Notes under the pieces: model-generated
Seen by the model: only the letters and a program-made list of their open reading frames with translations
What the model was told of the DNA's origin: nothing
The model's database searches: none
Assembly: GCF_000682695.1 (NCBI RefSeq)
Contig: NZ_AWFG01000001.1
Span: forward strand, 1 to 64,000
Direction of reading: 5' to 3'
From: Hyphomonas chukchiensis
GTDB lineage: Bacteria > Pseudomonadota > Alphaproteobacteria > Caulobacterales > Hyphomonadaceae
DNA length: 64,000 nt
Program-made: the position numbers and the translations under genes
In this document: piece after piece, positions 25,711-34,876 of the stretch
Layout: the number at the start of each line of letters is the position of its first letter
How positions within the stretch are numbered: the stretch's first letter is position 1

Positions 25711-26169
25711 ATGACCTCTGATGCTCCAAAGGCCGTCATGCGCCCCGTCCCTGCTGTGGGAACAGCCTGTTTTCGCGGGGATGACGTGCTTTTGATCAGG
25801 CGCGGCAGCAAGCCTCTGGCCGGCGACTGGTCCATTCCCGGCGGAAAGCTGGAGTTCGGCGAAAGCCTGGCCGATGGCGCCCTGCGCGAATTGCAGGAGG
25901 AAACGGGCGTCACCGCACGCATTGTCGGCCTGGTGGATGTCGTCGATGCCATTTTCACGTCCCGCCGCAGCGACGAGACCGCCCGGCATTATGTCCTGTT
26001 TGACTATGCCGCCGTGTGGGAGGCTGGCGAGCCCCTGGCGGGCGACGATGCTGCCCATGCCGAATGGATCTCGCCGGACCGGCTGGAAACGCTTGGCCTC
26101 TGGGATGAGACAAGGCGCATCATCGAAGCTGCAAGGGCGCTCGTGGGGAATAGCTCAATTATCGCTTGA
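25711..26169 (+). CDS. Nudix hydrolase (ADP-ribose pyrophosphatase / MutT-like)
   Basis: A 152-residue Nudix protein. The complete Nudix box begins GGKLEFGES and ends with RELQEETGV, so the metal-binding Glu residues are all present. The N-terminal AVGTACFRGDDVLLIRRGS strand is typical. Substrate class cannot be read with certainty; many relatives act on ADP-ribose or dinucleotides. The start is ATG 25711, 50 bases from the divergent patatin gene. Confidence 0.88.
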   Translation: MTSDAPKAVMRPVPAVGTACFRGDDVLLIRRGSKPLAGDWSIPGGKLEFGESLADGALRELQEETGVTARIVGLVDVVDAIFTSRRSDETARHYVLFDYAAVWEAGEPLAGDDAAHAEWISPDRLETLGLWDETRRIIEAARALVGNSSIIA

Positions 26170-26224
26170 CCCTCCGCAGGGTCAGCTATGTGTTGTCGCC
26201 AAAACAATCCCTGAGGAGACACCA

Positions 26225-27010
26225 ATGACCTATGCGCCTTTCGACCTGACCGGAAAAACATGCCTTGTAACGGGCGGAAACCGGGGCATCGGGCTTGGCA
26301 TGGCCGAAGCGCTCGCCGCCTCGAACGCCGATGTCGCCATCTGGGGCCGCAAGGCCGATGCCAACAAGGCCGCTGTCGCCAAGCTTGAAAAGCTCGGCAC
26401 TGGCCGTATCGCATCATGGGAAGTGGATGTCGGCGAAGAGGCCGAAGTCGTGAAGGCCATGGCCGATACCGAAGCCCATTTCGGCCGCATCGACACCTGT
26501 ATCGCCAATGCCGGTGTCGGACGCGGCGCCAGCAGTTTCGAGGAAATGACGCTGGAGACCTGGCGCTTCAATCACCGAATCAACATGGAAGGCGCCTTCT
26601 TCACCCTGCGCGAAGCCGCGAAATCCATGGTCAAGCGCGCCAAGGCGGGTGATCCGGGCGGTTCGCTGGTCGGCACAGCCTCGCTGGCCGGCATCGAAGG
26701 CGCTGGCCGTAACCAGGCCTATGCGTCGACCAAGGGCGGCCTGATCTCGATGATGAAAGCCATCGCCGTGGAATACGGCCGCTACAATATCCGCAGCAAC
26801 TCGATTCTGCCGGGCTGGATCGCCACCGACATGACCGAAGCGGCCCAGGACAATGACACGTTCACGACCAAGGTTATCTCGCGCGTACCAATTCGCCGCT
26901 GGGGCGAGCCTGAGGATTTCGGCGGCATGGCCGTCTACCTCGCCTCGGATGCATCATCCTACCATTCCGGCACCACGCTGATCATCGATGGCGGCTATTC
27001 CGTCTTCTAG
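26225..27010 (+). CDS. SDR family oxidoreductase
   Basis: A 261-residue classical short-chain dehydrogenase. The cofactor loop is TGGNRGIGLGMAEAL, the NAG motif is CIANAGVGR, and the active site has Ser in GTASLAGIEGAGRNQ with YASTKGG as YxxxK. The C-terminal IIDGGYSVF is usual. ATG 26225 has GAGGAG upstream. It is followed by the terminator at 27031-27065. Cytosolic; substrate unknown. Confidence 0.88.
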   Translation: MTYAPFDLTGKTCLVTGGNRGIGLGMAEALAASNADVAIWGRKADANKAAVAKLEKLGTGRIASWEVDVGEEAEVVKAMADTEAHFGRIDTCIANAGVGRGASSFEEMTLETWRFNHRINMEGAFFTLREAAKSMVKRAKAGDPGGSLVGTASLAGIEGAGRNQAYASTKGGLISMMKAIAVEYGRYNIRSNSILPGWIATDMTEAAQDNDTFTTKVISRVPIRRWGEPEDFGGMAVYLASDASSYHSGTTLIIDGGYSVF

Positions 27011-27030
27011 GCAAGGCAACATTCGGACAT

Positions 27031-27065
27031 GAAAAAAGGGCCGCTCCGGAAACGGAACGGCCCTT
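27031..27065. terminator. Bidirectional terminator between SDR and acidic lipoprotein genes
   Basis: AAGGGCCG (27036-27043) pairs with CGGCCCTT (27058-27065). The A run just before the stem forms a U tail for minus-strand transcription from the acidic lipoprotein gene. It also follows the SDR gene by about 20 bases on the plus strand. Confidence 0.75.
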
Positions 27066-27089
27066 ATTCATGTCGGCTGGAGCCGGAGC

Positions 27090-27374
27090 CTATTCTTGTG
27101 GCTCTTCGGTTGCTTCGTCAGCAGCTTCAGCAACGTCGTCAGCAGCATCGTCGAGCGATTCAGCAGCGTCGTCGAGGGCTTCGTCAGCAGCTTCCAGAGA
27201 GTCGGAAGCGACTTCGGCCGTTGCGTCAGCAGCGGATTCTGTTGCGTCTGCAGCAGCTTCAACAGCTTCCGAAGCGGATTCGACAGCGGCTTCAGCGGCA
27301 GGTGAGGCTTCTTCTTTCGGGCTGCAAGCGGCGAGTGCCAGCGCAGCAGCGCCGATGATCATGATGTTCTTCAT
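27090..27374 (-). CDS. Acidic alanine-rich lipoprotein
   Basis: A 94-residue predicted lipoprotein: MKNIMIIGAAALALAACSP has a good lipobox (LAAC). The mature part is almost entirely Ala, Glu, Asp, Ser and Thr, with no Arg and a single Lys close behind the lipid-anchored Cys, arranged so that a long amphipathic helix is likely. An upstream in-frame start at 27416 is less likely than ATG 27374, which sits directly at the signal peptide. No recognised domain. A second acidic exported protein lies 170 bases upstream on the same strand. Confidence 0.75.
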   Translation of the reverse strand: MKNIMIIGAAALALAACSPKEEASPAAEAAVESASEAVEAAADATESAADATAEVASDSLEAADEALDDAAESLDDAADDVAEAADEATEEPQE

Positions 27375-27492
27375 TGTGTTACCCCTGTTGTTGGTCAGAT
27401 GACCGGGGAGGCCCATAGCACTTCTCGGTCATTACTAAAAGTTCATTTTATCATTCAGCCGTGTCGTTCCGACTGTTGATTCCTTATAAAGG

Positions 27493-27521
27493 AAAAAGCC
27501 CTCTCCCGACAGGGAGAGGGC
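27493..27521 (-). terminator. Rho-independent terminator downstream of the acidic exported protein gene
   Basis: A perfect 10-bp stem GCCCTCTCCC / GGGAGAGGGC with loop GACA (27498-27521), followed on the minus strand by five T (complement of 27493-27497). It lies 20 bases past the stop of the gene at 27542-27829 and separates the two acidic protein genes. Confidence 0.85.
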
Positions 27522-27541
27522 GAATTCCGGTAGAATGGCCG

Positions 27542-27829
27542 TTATTCGGCATCCGGTGTGGACACTTCAGTGTCAGCTTCGGCTTCCGCTTCAACGGCGG
27601 CTTCGGCATCAGCTTCGTCTTCTACGACAACTTCGCCTTCGGCGTCGCCTTGAGCTTCGACAGTCACTTCCGCGTCGTCATCAACCACAACTTCTGCAGT
27701 CGTGTCAGCGTCTTCAACGACAGTGACATCAACGTCAGGCGTCACGGTAACTTCTTCTGTTGGGCCCATAGCAAAGGCACCACCAGCGAACAGAGCTGCA
27801 ACGGCAGCGCTTGCAAAAAGTTTCGTCAT
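27542..27829 (-). CDS. Highly acidic exported protein
   Basis: A 95-residue protein with signal peptide MTKLFASAAVAALFAGGAFA and cleavage after AFA. The mature part alternates Val/Thr with Asp/Glu and turns into Ala/Glu repeats, with no Lys or Arg. This gives a very low isoelectric point and no recognisable fold. It could be a periplasmic metal or cation buffer, but nothing in the sequence proves that. It has its own terminator at 27493-27521. Confidence 0.7.
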   Translation of the reverse strand: MTKLFASAAVAALFAGGAFAMGPTEEVTVTPDVDVTVVEDADTTAEVVVDDDAEVTVEAQGDAEGEVVVEDEADAEAAVEAEAEADTEVSTPDAE

Positions 27830-28036
27830 AGGAGCTTCCCCTCATTTGACTTATTCACACCGAGTGGACGATTCCCTCGGCTTGATGTGGTATTTGACTG
27901 CAGATCGCGGCGGGAATGGGGCAGACTGTAGGCGATTGTGTCCATGCGGAAGCAGGCTTGCCCCTCTTGCGTTGACGCGGGGGCGGCCATTTAGCGTCCG
28001 CTATACAAAATCCATTACAGAAAGGACGCCTTCCCG

Positions 28037-29020
28037 ATGGCCCTGAAAACTGCACTGACAGAACTGCTGAAAGTTGAACACCCGATCATGCTGGCAGGCA
28101 TGGGCGGCGTCTCCTATGCCGAAGTCTGCGCTGCCATGTGCAATGCAGGCGGCTATGGCGTGCTTGGCATGGCCGGCACCGGACCGGACTTCATCGCCGG
28201 ACAGATGAAACGCGTGCGGGAGCTGACCGACAAGCCCTTCGGCGTCGACCTCCTGGCCGCCAGCCCGGAAAGCCTTGAGGAATCCGTCGACGTCATCATC
28301 AAGGGCGGCGCTGATTCCTTCGTGGCGGGGCTGGGCGTACCCATGCCGATCATGAAGCGTCTGAAGGATGCCGGTGTGAAGGTCATGGTTGTCGGCGGCG
28401 CCGTGAAACACGCCATCAAGGCCGAGCAGGCCGGCTGTGACGCCGTGATCCTGCAGGGCGGCGAAGGCGGTGGCCATACCGGCCTCGTCGGCACGATGCC
28501 CCTGGTGGCACAGGCCGTAGAAGCCGTGAAGATCCCGGTTATTGCCGCTGGCGGCATCTATGACGGCCGTGGTCTCGCCGCCGCCCTCGCGCTCGGTGCC
28601 TGCGGTGTCTGGATGGGCACGCGCTTCATCGCGTCCGAAGAGGCCCACGCCGCGAACATGTACAAGCAGGCCGTGGTCGGCGCCGGCGATACCGACACGA
28701 CCCGCACGCGCTGCTATTCCGGCAAGCCGATGCGCTGCCGCACCAACGAGTACATCAATGACTGGGAATCGCGCCCGGAAGACATCCAGCCCTTCCCGCA
28801 CCAGGCTATCCATTCCACCCGGACTGGCGTGATTGGCGGCATCGGCGGCATCGTCGACGAAGCAAAACTCAATCAGGACACGTCCTGTTTCGCGATGGGC
28901 CAGTCAGCGGGCGGCGTGCACGAAGTGAAGCCGGTCGCAGCGATCGTGGCCGACATCATGCGCGATGCCGAAGCCGCCATCGACCGGATGTCCGGCCTTC
29001 GCGTGAAGGCAAATGTCTGA
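28037..29020 (+). CDS. Nitronate monooxygenase / 2-nitropropane dioxygenase family flavoprotein
   Basis: A 327-residue TIM-barrel FMN protein. Signatures: HPIMLAGMGGVSYAEVCAAM, GADSFVAGLGVP, the phosphate-binding GCDAVILQGGEGGGHTG and IPVIAAGGIYDGRGLAAAL, then ACGVWMGTRFIAS. Such proteins oxidise nitronates, or act as enoyl reductase-like FMN enzymes. The stop overlaps the next gene, a crotonase, by eight bases, which suggests a role in CoA-linked degradation. Confidence 0.87.
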   Translation: MALKTALTELLKVEHPIMLAGMGGVSYAEVCAAMCNAGGYGVLGMAGTGPDFIAGQMKRVRELTDKPFGVDLLAASPESLEESVDVIIKGGADSFVAGLGVPMPIMKRLKDAGVKVMVVGGAVKHAIKAEQAGCDAVILQGGEGGGHTGLVGTMPLVAQAVEAVKIPVIAAGGIYDGRGLAAALALGACGVWMGTRFIASEEAHAANMYKQAVVGAGDTDTTRTRCYSGKPMRCRTNEYINDWESRPEDIQPFPHQAIHSTRTGVIGGIGGIVDEAKLNQDTSCFAMGQSAGGVHEVKPVAAIVADIMRDAEAAIDRMSGLRVKANV

Positions 29021-29714
29021 TCAGGTTCGCAGCTCTTACACCGGCGGGATCACGGAGATCATCATCGACCGCCCGCCGGTCAACGCGCTCGACTTCGGCA
29101 CTATTGAAGGGCTTGCGTCTGCCTTTGAAGGCGCTGACAGGAAAAACCCTATTCTAGTGACCGGCGGCGGATCCGTGTTCAGTGCGGGCGTCGACACGAA
29201 GGCATTCGCGGCTTACACGCCTGCCGAAAAGGCAGGCATGATCAGGGCCATCACGCGCATGACAGCAAGCTTGGTTTGCCATCCGGCGCCGGTAATTGCC
29301 GCCGTCAATGGCCACGCCTTGGGTGGGGGATTCGTCCTGATGCTGTGCGCCGATGTCCGTCTTATAACAGACGCGGCTTCAGCCCGCTTCGGTCTGACAG
29401 AATCGCAAGCCGGTGTGCCCTTTCCGGCAGGACCACTGGAAATCATTCGTGAGGAAATCGAACCGAGCTTGCTCCGCCGGCTCACGCTGACAAGCCAGGT
29501 GATCGGATCAGACGCGATGATGGAATGCGGGATCGCCGACCAAAGCGTCCCTCAATCCACCCTCATCGAAACGGCGAGGGCACGGGCGCTCACGGTTGCC
29601 GCGCAAACTGCCTTTACCAGGGTAAAACAGCAGGTGCGCGGCAGACTCATGGCTGCGCTAAGGACGCTCGCCGACTCCGGCATTGATCCCCTCGCCCAGT
29701 CGTTCGACCTCTAG
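29013..29714 (+). CDS. Enoyl-CoA hydratase/isomerase family protein
   Basis: A 233-residue crotonase. The oxyanion loops are SVFSAGVDTKAFAAYTP and NGHALGGGFVLMLCADVR, and the following ARFGLTESQAGVPFP segment contains the Glu expected in hydratases. It overlaps the nitronate monooxygenase-like gene upstream by eight bases (operon) and the convergent sugar dehydrogenase gene by four. Substrate unknown. Confidence 0.85.
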   Translation: MSDQVRSSYTGGITEIIIDRPPVNALDFGTIEGLASAFEGADRKNPILVTGGGSVFSAGVDTKAFAAYTPAEKAGMIRAITRMTASLVCHPAPVIAAVNGHALGGGFVLMLCADVRLITDAASARFGLTESQAGVPFPAGPLEIIREEIEPSLLRRLTLTSQVIGSDAMMECGIADQSVPQSTLIETARARALTVAAQTAFTRVKQQVRGRLMAALRTLADSGIDPLAQSFDL

Positions 29715-30916
29715 TTAGCCGCGGGCGTCAGTCTCAACAGGCGACCACCTTCGCCATCTTCCAGCACGTAGATCGCGCCGTCTGGCCCCTGCTCAGGCTC
29801 GCGTATACGCTTGTCCCATTCGTAACGCGCCGCTTCGGACGCTTCGGGAGCCGCGCCGCCATCGCCTGAAGCAGGCGCAAAGGAAACGCGCACCAGCGCC
29901 TTGGACGAGAGGCCACCGATAAAGGCATCGCCCTTCCAGTCGGCGAATGTGTCACCATCATAAAACATCAGGCCCGCAGGGCTGATCGCCGGCACCCAGG
30001 CAACCGACGGCGCCTCGAAGATCGGCATGCTTGCATGGCTCGGGATTTTCGTGCCGTCATAATGCTCACCCTCGGAGACGAACGGATAGCCATAATTCTT
30101 TGAGCGGATGATCAAGTTCAGCTCGTCGCCCCCCTTCGGCCCCATCTCCTGTTCCCAGAGGCGCCCATCGCTGTCGAATGCAATGCCTAGCGGGTTGCGA
30201 TGGCCAAGCGTCCAGACCTGGTCTGCCGCCGCGCCATTGCCATAGAACGGATTGTCCTCCGGTACGCTGCCATCCTGATTGATACGGATGATCTTGCCGA
30301 GATTCATCGCCATGTTCTGCGCCGGATTGAATTTCTGGCGCTCGCCGGAGCTGATGAACAGATGTCCGTCCGGCGAGACGGCAAGCCTGTGGCCATAATG
30401 GCCATTACCTTCGACCTTCGGCGCCTGACGCCAGATCACTTCGCGGTTCGATAGCGCACCGCCCGTCTCCGACAGCGTCAGCGTGGCGCGCTCCACGGCC
30501 GCGCCGCTCAGACTGTCATCGCCTGCGTCGCGTTCGACATAGGACAGGAACACCGTGCCATTTTCTGCGAAATCGGGATGCAGGATGAAATCCCCCATGC
30601 CGCCCTGCCCGCGCGCGTCGACAGTCGGCGAATTGGACACCTTGCCAAGCTTTTTGCCTTGAGGGGAAAGCAACCAGATGTCGCCAACCTTCTCGGTAAC
30701 GATAGCGCGGCCATCCGGCACGAACGTCATCGCCCACGCGCTGGCGAATGTTTCGAGCGGTGTCGCCGCCAACTTCATTCCATCCGTACCCGTTATGATT
30801 TCCGGTGCTGTATTCTGCGTCAGGGCACTGGTGGCGCTCCCTTGCGCTGATGCGCAATGACAGAGGACGAGCGTGGAGGCGATAGCGCCGACCGCGCGGG
30901 TGAAGTTATGAGACAT
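29711..30916 (-). CDS. PQQ-dependent sugar dehydrogenase (soluble aldose dehydrogenase type)
   Basis: A 401-residue exported beta-propeller of the GSDH/YliI type. The signal peptide is VGAIASTLVLCHCASAQ. Propeller motifs include AWAMTFVPDGRAIVTEKVGD, the His-containing NGHYGHRLAVSPDGHLFISS, GHRNPLGIAFDSDGRLWEQE followed by GPKGGDELN, and REPEQGPDGAIYVL. It probably oxidises aldoses in the periplasm with PQQ. No PQQ synthesis gene lies in the window, so the cofactor must come from elsewhere. Confidence 0.88.
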   Translation of the reverse strand: MSHNFTRAVGAIASTLVLCHCASAQGSATSALTQNTAPEIITGTDGMKLAATPLETFASAWAMTFVPDGRAIVTEKVGDIWLLSPQGKKLGKVSNSPTVDARGQGGMGDFILHPDFAENGTVFLSYVERDAGDDSLSGAAVERATLTLSETGGALSNREVIWRQAPKVEGNGHYGHRLAVSPDGHLFISSGERQKFNPAQNMAMNLGKIIRINQDGSVPEDNPFYGNGAAADQVWTLGHRNPLGIAFDSDGRLWEQEMGPKGGDELNLIIRSKNYGYPFVSEGEHYDGTKIPSHASMPIFEAPSVAWVPAISPAGLMFYDGDTFADWKGDAFIGGLSSKALVRVSFAPASGDGGAAPEASEAARYEWDKRIREPEQGPDGAIYVLEDGEGGRLLRLTPAAN

Positions 30917-31079
30917 GGTTTCTCCTTTTGACCTGGTTATGCGCCTCTTTCCCGGGCGCCTCGCAGGAGGGGGTCCTGCGCGTGCAGCTTAAATGATCTT
31001 CGTCGAAAGCGGGCTGCCTGCCGGAACAAGTCCTGCGCCTGCTGGTTGTTCCGACATAGTCCAATCACAGGAGACATCC

Positions 31080-31565
31080 ATGCCCAGCCAAAAAGAAATT
31101 GAAAAGAAACTCTGGTCCGAACTCAAGTCAGACCGCACCATCATGCTTGGTCTTGAAAGCGGCGCCGCCGGCGGCACCCAGCCCATGACGGCCGTACTGG
31201 AAGACGACGACCGCGGACCGATCTGGATCTTTTCCTCAAGCGACGTGGATCTCGTCCAGGCTCTCGGCGTCGGCCCATCGGCGGCCGTTGGGCAATTCGT
31301 CTCAAAGGGCCACGGCCTCTTTGCCTCGCTCCATGGCCAGCTGCAGATTCAGAACGATCCCGCCACCGTCGAACGCCTCTGGAACCCCTTCATCGCCGCC
31401 TGGTATGACGGCAAGGACGACCCGAAACTCCGCCTCATGCGGTTAGACCTTGATCATGCCCATGTCTGGCTGAACGAGAACAGCGTGTTTGCCGGCATCA
31501 AGATGCTGTTCGGCACCGATCCGAAGAAAGACTACAAGGACAAGACGGCCGATATCGCCCTCTAG
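31080..31565 (+). CDS. Pyridoxamine 5'-phosphate oxidase-like protein (general stress protein 26 type)
   Basis: A 161-residue split-barrel flavin-binding-type protein. It has the DRTIMLGLESG strand, GPIWIFSSSDVDLVQAL, then SLHGQLQIQNDPATVERLWN and the RLMRLDLDHAHVWLNE strand typical of the stress protein 26 subgroup. It may bind FMN or FAD; the reaction is unknown. ATG 31080 has CAGGAG at good spacing. Divergent from the sugar dehydrogenase gene. Confidence 0.83.
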   Translation: MPSQKEIEKKLWSELKSDRTIMLGLESGAAGGTQPMTAVLEDDDRGPIWIFSSSDVDLVQALGVGPSAAVGQFVSKGHGLFASLHGQLQIQNDPATVERLWNPFIAAWYDGKDDPKLRLMRLDLDHAHVWLNENSVFAGIKMLFGTDPKKDYKDKTADIAL

Positions 31566-31568
31566 CCC

Positions 31569-32555
31569 TCAGGCAAATTCAGACTTGTCGATCAGATGCT
31601 TCAGCGGTTCGCCGTTGAAGTATCTGTGCAGGTTTTCAATGAATGTATCGTCGGCGCCGATGACCGTCCCATGTGTTTGCGGGCTGTCATGCGGCGTCAG
31701 CGTTATTTTGGGATGCGTCCAGAGGGGATTGTCCTGCGGCAGCGGCTCTTCGGACGCTACATCCAGGGCCGCATGTCCGGGCTGGCCCGCATCCAGCGCG
31801 GCCATCAGATCAGGTTCGTTCACCAGAGCCCCGCGCCCGAGGTTCATGAATAGCGCATCGGACTTCATCGCTGCGAAGAAATCCGCATCGGCCATGCCTT
31901 CCGTTTCCGGCGTGTGCGGCACGCAGATGAGCACGACATCGGCATTTGGCAGTTCGTCCATCATCGCGTCGGGATGCACGATCCGGTCAGCGCCCTCGAC
32001 GAGGCCCTGCGACCGCTTCACCCCAGTCACCTGGCCGCCCAGCGCCATCACGCGCCGCCCGGTCGACGATCCGATCGAACCAAAGCCTACAATCAGCCAT
32101 TTCGACCCGCGAATTTCGCGCGAATCCAGCCGGTCCCACACGCCTGCGGCCTGTTGCGCCCGGTGCTTCGGCCCGTGCCGGAAATAATCCAGTGCCTGCC
32201 AGAGGGCCCATTCAGACATGGCCTCCGATTGCGTGTGATTGGTCGTGTATTTGCTGGCTGCCTTGCCGATCATTACCAGTGCCGGATTTTCGATACCTGC
32301 TGCGGCGGACTGGAACCAATCGAGGCGCCCGCCGCCCACGACAGCCATCATGAACGTGCGCACATGCGGCCCCCAGAAGGCGTCAGCCGTGCCAAAGACA
32401 ATCTCTGGTTTCGGCTCTGTCACCGTCTCCCCAGTGGATGCCTTGGAGAAGACACCATTATCGTCCATGACGATCATATTGAGTTTGTCTTCAAGGCCCT
32501 TGAGCCTTGGAGCGATGCGCGCGAAGGTCTTCGCATGAACAAGACAGTCTTTCAT
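31569..32555 (-). CDS. D-isomer specific 2-hydroxyacid dehydrogenase family protein
   Basis: A 328-residue dehydrogenase. The NAD-binding loop is WLIVGFGSIGSSTGRRVMAL, followed by VVLICVPHTPETEGM, then FMNLGRGALVNEPDL with the conserved Arg and ALDVASEEPLPQDNPLW with the Glu. The catalytic His is probably the one in LTPHDSPQTHG. Oligomers of this group reduce 2-ketoacids. Its 5' end overlaps the divergent TIGR02301 gene by 21 bases, a rare head-to-head overlap. Confidence 0.85.
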   Translation of the reverse strand: MKDCLVHAKTFARIAPRLKGLEDKLNMIVMDDNGVFSKASTGETVTEPKPEIVFGTADAFWGPHVRTFMMAVVGGGRLDWFQSAAAGIENPALVMIGKAASKYTTNHTQSEAMSEWALWQALDYFRHGPKHRAQQAAGVWDRLDSREIRGSKWLIVGFGSIGSSTGRRVMALGGQVTGVKRSQGLVEGADRIVHPDAMMDELPNADVVLICVPHTPETEGMADADFFAAMKSDALFMNLGRGALVNEPDLMAALDAGQPGHAALDVASEEPLPQDNPLWTHPKITLTPHDSPQTHGTVIGADDTFIENLHRYFNGEPLKHLIDKSEFA

Positions 32556-32960
32556 GGCGCCCTGCTTAGCGCGCTCCTGCTAGCGGGCGCAAGCAATGCC
32601 TCGGCCCAGTCGGGCATTCCCTTGCGTGGGCCTGACTATTTTCGCGATGCATCAGAGCTCGCAGCAACGCTCGGCTCGGCCCACGCCATCCGCGTGCGCT
32701 GCAATGGCCGCGAGGACCAGTACTGGCGCCGCTACATGGCGGACCTGCTGCGCTATGAAGCGCCGGAGAAGGGCAATTTGCGCTCATCCCTCGTGCAGGG
32801 CTTTAACAACGCCTACACCCGGACAAGCGCCCAGTATCTCTCCTGCGACAACCGCGCGATCGAGGCCGAGGCCCGCTTTGCCCGTGATGGCCAGGACATT
32901 TCCGGGCGCATGGCGACCCACTATTTTCCCAAGGACACCCGCAAGCGAGGACCGAACTGA
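32535..32960 (+). CDS. TIGR02301 family exported protein
   Basis: A 141-residue exported protein: signal MNKTVFHGALLSALLLAGASNASA, then LAATLGSAHAIRVRCNGRED and SLVQGFNNAYTRTSAQYLSC, which are the alphaproteobacterial TIGR02301 pattern with two conserved Cys. Function unknown. The stop TGA shares one base with the gamma-glutamyltransferase start, so the genes are coupled. Its 5' end lies inside the start of the divergent dehydrogenase gene. Confidence 0.8.
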   Translation: MNKTVFHGALLSALLLAGASNASAQSGIPLRGPDYFRDASELAATLGSAHAIRVRCNGREDQYWRRYMADLLRYEAPEKGNLRSSLVQGFNNAYTRTSAQYLSCDNRAIEAEARFARDGQDISGRMATHYFPKDTRKRGPN

Positions 32961-34876
32961 TGATGAAATGGCTGATGGCAGGCGCAGCAGCGCTGCTGGC
33001 AAGTTCATGCACCGCGCTAACCCCCGCCCCGCTTGAGGATGATGCGGCCCCCTTCGATGCCGCCGCCAAGCCCGGCCCCGGCGACCGCATGTCTTCCGGG
33101 CGCACGCTGGGCGTCCGTTCGGCTGTGGTTGCCCCGCATGCCGCCGCCGCGACGGCCCACCCGCTCGCCACCCAGACAGCACTGGATGTGATGAAGGCCG
33201 GCGGCAATGCCATGGACGCCGCCATCGCCGCGAACGCGATGCTTGGCCTCGTTGAGCCTACAGCCAACGGCATTGGCGGCGACCTCTTCGCCATCGTCTG
33301 GGATCCGCAAACCAAGCAGCTCTACGGCTATAACGGCTCCGGCCGCTCGGCCATGGGTGCAACCCTCGCCGACATGCAGGCCAAGGCCGACAAGTATATG
33401 GACGGCAAGGAAATCCCGCCTTTCGGCACAGCACCTGTCACGGTGCCCGGCACGGTGGACGCTTGGTATGCCCTGCACGAAAAATTCGGCAGCCGCCCGA
33501 TGCTGGCAAACCTTGAGCCTGCCATCCGCTATGCCCGCGACGGCGCACCGATCCCGGAAGTCATCTCCTATTACTGGAGCTTCGGCCCAAAACGCTTCGA
33601 GCCCGCGCATGAAAGCGGCATGCTCGAAGAGTATGACAATGCCAGGAAAACCTATTTCTCGCCCCAACCCCGCGAAGGCAGCCTGTTCACCAATCCGGAC
33701 CTCGCCGACACGCTGGAACGGATCGGCCAGAAGGGCCGCGACGAGTTCTACAAGGGTGAAACCGCCCGGACGATGGATGCCTATTTCAAACGCATCGGCG
33801 GCCCTCTCCGCTATGAAGACTTCGCCACGCACACGGGCGAATTCGTTGAACCGGTCTGCGTTACTTATCGCGCCGACTACAAGGTCTGCGAACTGCCACC
33901 AGCCACGCAGGGCATCACCGCGCTGCAAATGCTGAAAATGCTCGAGAAGTTCGATCTAAAGGCCATGGGCTATGGCTCGGCCGATTCGCTGATGGCGCAG
34001 ATCGAGGCCAAGCGCATCGCCTTTGCCGACCGCGCCCATTATTTCGCCGATCCCAAATTCTCCCGCATCCAGGAAGGCGCCTTCCTGAAGGCCAACCGGC
34101 TCGACCGTCAGGCGGCCGCCATCAAGCTCGACAAGGCGATGGACCGCGTGCCGAACTTCCCGTTCGGCGATGTCGAAGCCTCGATCACGCCGGAAGCGGC
34201 CGCAGCAGCCGATGCCAAGCTGAAACAGGGCGACACGACCTATCTTACCGTCACAGATAGCGACGGCATGATGGTCTCCCTCATCCAGTCCAATTATCGC
34301 GGCATGGGCTCGGGCCTCGTTGCTGACGGGCTCGGCTTCATGTTCCAGGATCGCGGCCAGCTCTTCAGCCTCGACCCGAACCACCCGAACGTGTTCGAGC
34401 CCGGCAAGCGCCCCTTCCACACGATTATCCCGGCCTTTGCCTTCAAGAAGAACAAGCCCTCCTGCCAGACACGCGCGCTGCCTATCGATCAGGCCTGCCC
34501 GTTCGAGCCATGGCTCAGCTTCGGCCTGATGGGCGGCGGCATGCAGCCTCAGGGTCACGTCCAGATCATCCTCAACCTGGTCGATTTCGACATGGGCCTG
34601 CAGGAAGCCGGCGACGCGGCCCGCTGGGAACATGTCGGCGGCTGTGAACCGACCAATGCGTTCAGCGGCGACCCGTGCGAAGCCGACAAGGGCGTCGTCG
34701 AGCTCGAAAGCGGCATCCCGCCCGCCGCCCGCGCCGAACTCGAACGCCGAGGCCAGACCGTCAAATGCTGCGCGGCCAATGCCGGCGGCTACCAGGCCAT
34801 CATGCGTGACTTCGACAGTGGCGCCTGGATCGCCGCCACCGAAATGCGCAAGGACGGCGTTGCTGATGGCTACTAA
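32960..34876 (+). CDS. Gamma-glutamyltransferase family protein (lipoprotein)
   Basis: A 638-residue Ntn-hydrolase. MKWLMAGAAALLASSCTALT carries a lipobox (ASSC). The large subunit begins with AAAATAHPLATQTALDVMKAG and has PTANGIGGDLFAIVW. The autocleavage site and nucleophile Thr are in KQGDTTYLTVTDSDGMMVS, and the small-subunit motif is GKRPFHTIIPA. It probably hydrolyses glutathione or transfers gamma-glutamyl groups at the cell envelope. A four-Cys region in the tail (CCAANAGG) is unusual. It overlaps udg by 11 bases. Confidence 0.9.
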   Translation: MMKWLMAGAAALLASSCTALTPAPLEDDAAPFDAAAKPGPGDRMSSGRTLGVRSAVVAPHAAAATAHPLATQTALDVMKAGGNAMDAAIAANAMLGLVEPTANGIGGDLFAIVWDPQTKQLYGYNGSGRSAMGATLADMQAKADKYMDGKEIPPFGTAPVTVPGTVDAWYALHEKFGSRPMLANLEPAIRYARDGAPIPEVISYYWSFGPKRFEPAHESGMLEEYDNARKTYFSPQPREGSLFTNPDLADTLERIGQKGRDEFYKGETARTMDAYFKRIGGPLRYEDFATHTGEFVEPVCVTYRADYKVCELPPATQGITALQMLKMLEKFDLKAMGYGSADSLMAQIEAKRIAFADRAHYFADPKFSRIQEGAFLKANRLDRQAAAIKLDKAMDRVPNFPFGDVEASITPEAAAAADAKLKQGDTTYLTVTDSDGMMVSLIQSNYRGMGSGLVADGLGFMFQDRGQLFSLDPNHPNVFEPGKRPFHTIIPAFAFKKNKPSCQTRALPIDQACPFEPWLSFGLMGGGMQPQGHVQIILNLVDFDMGLQEAGDAARWEHVGGCEPTNAFSGDPCEADKGVVELESGIPPAARAELERRGQTVKCCAANAGGYQAIMRDFDSGAWIAATEMRKDGVADGY

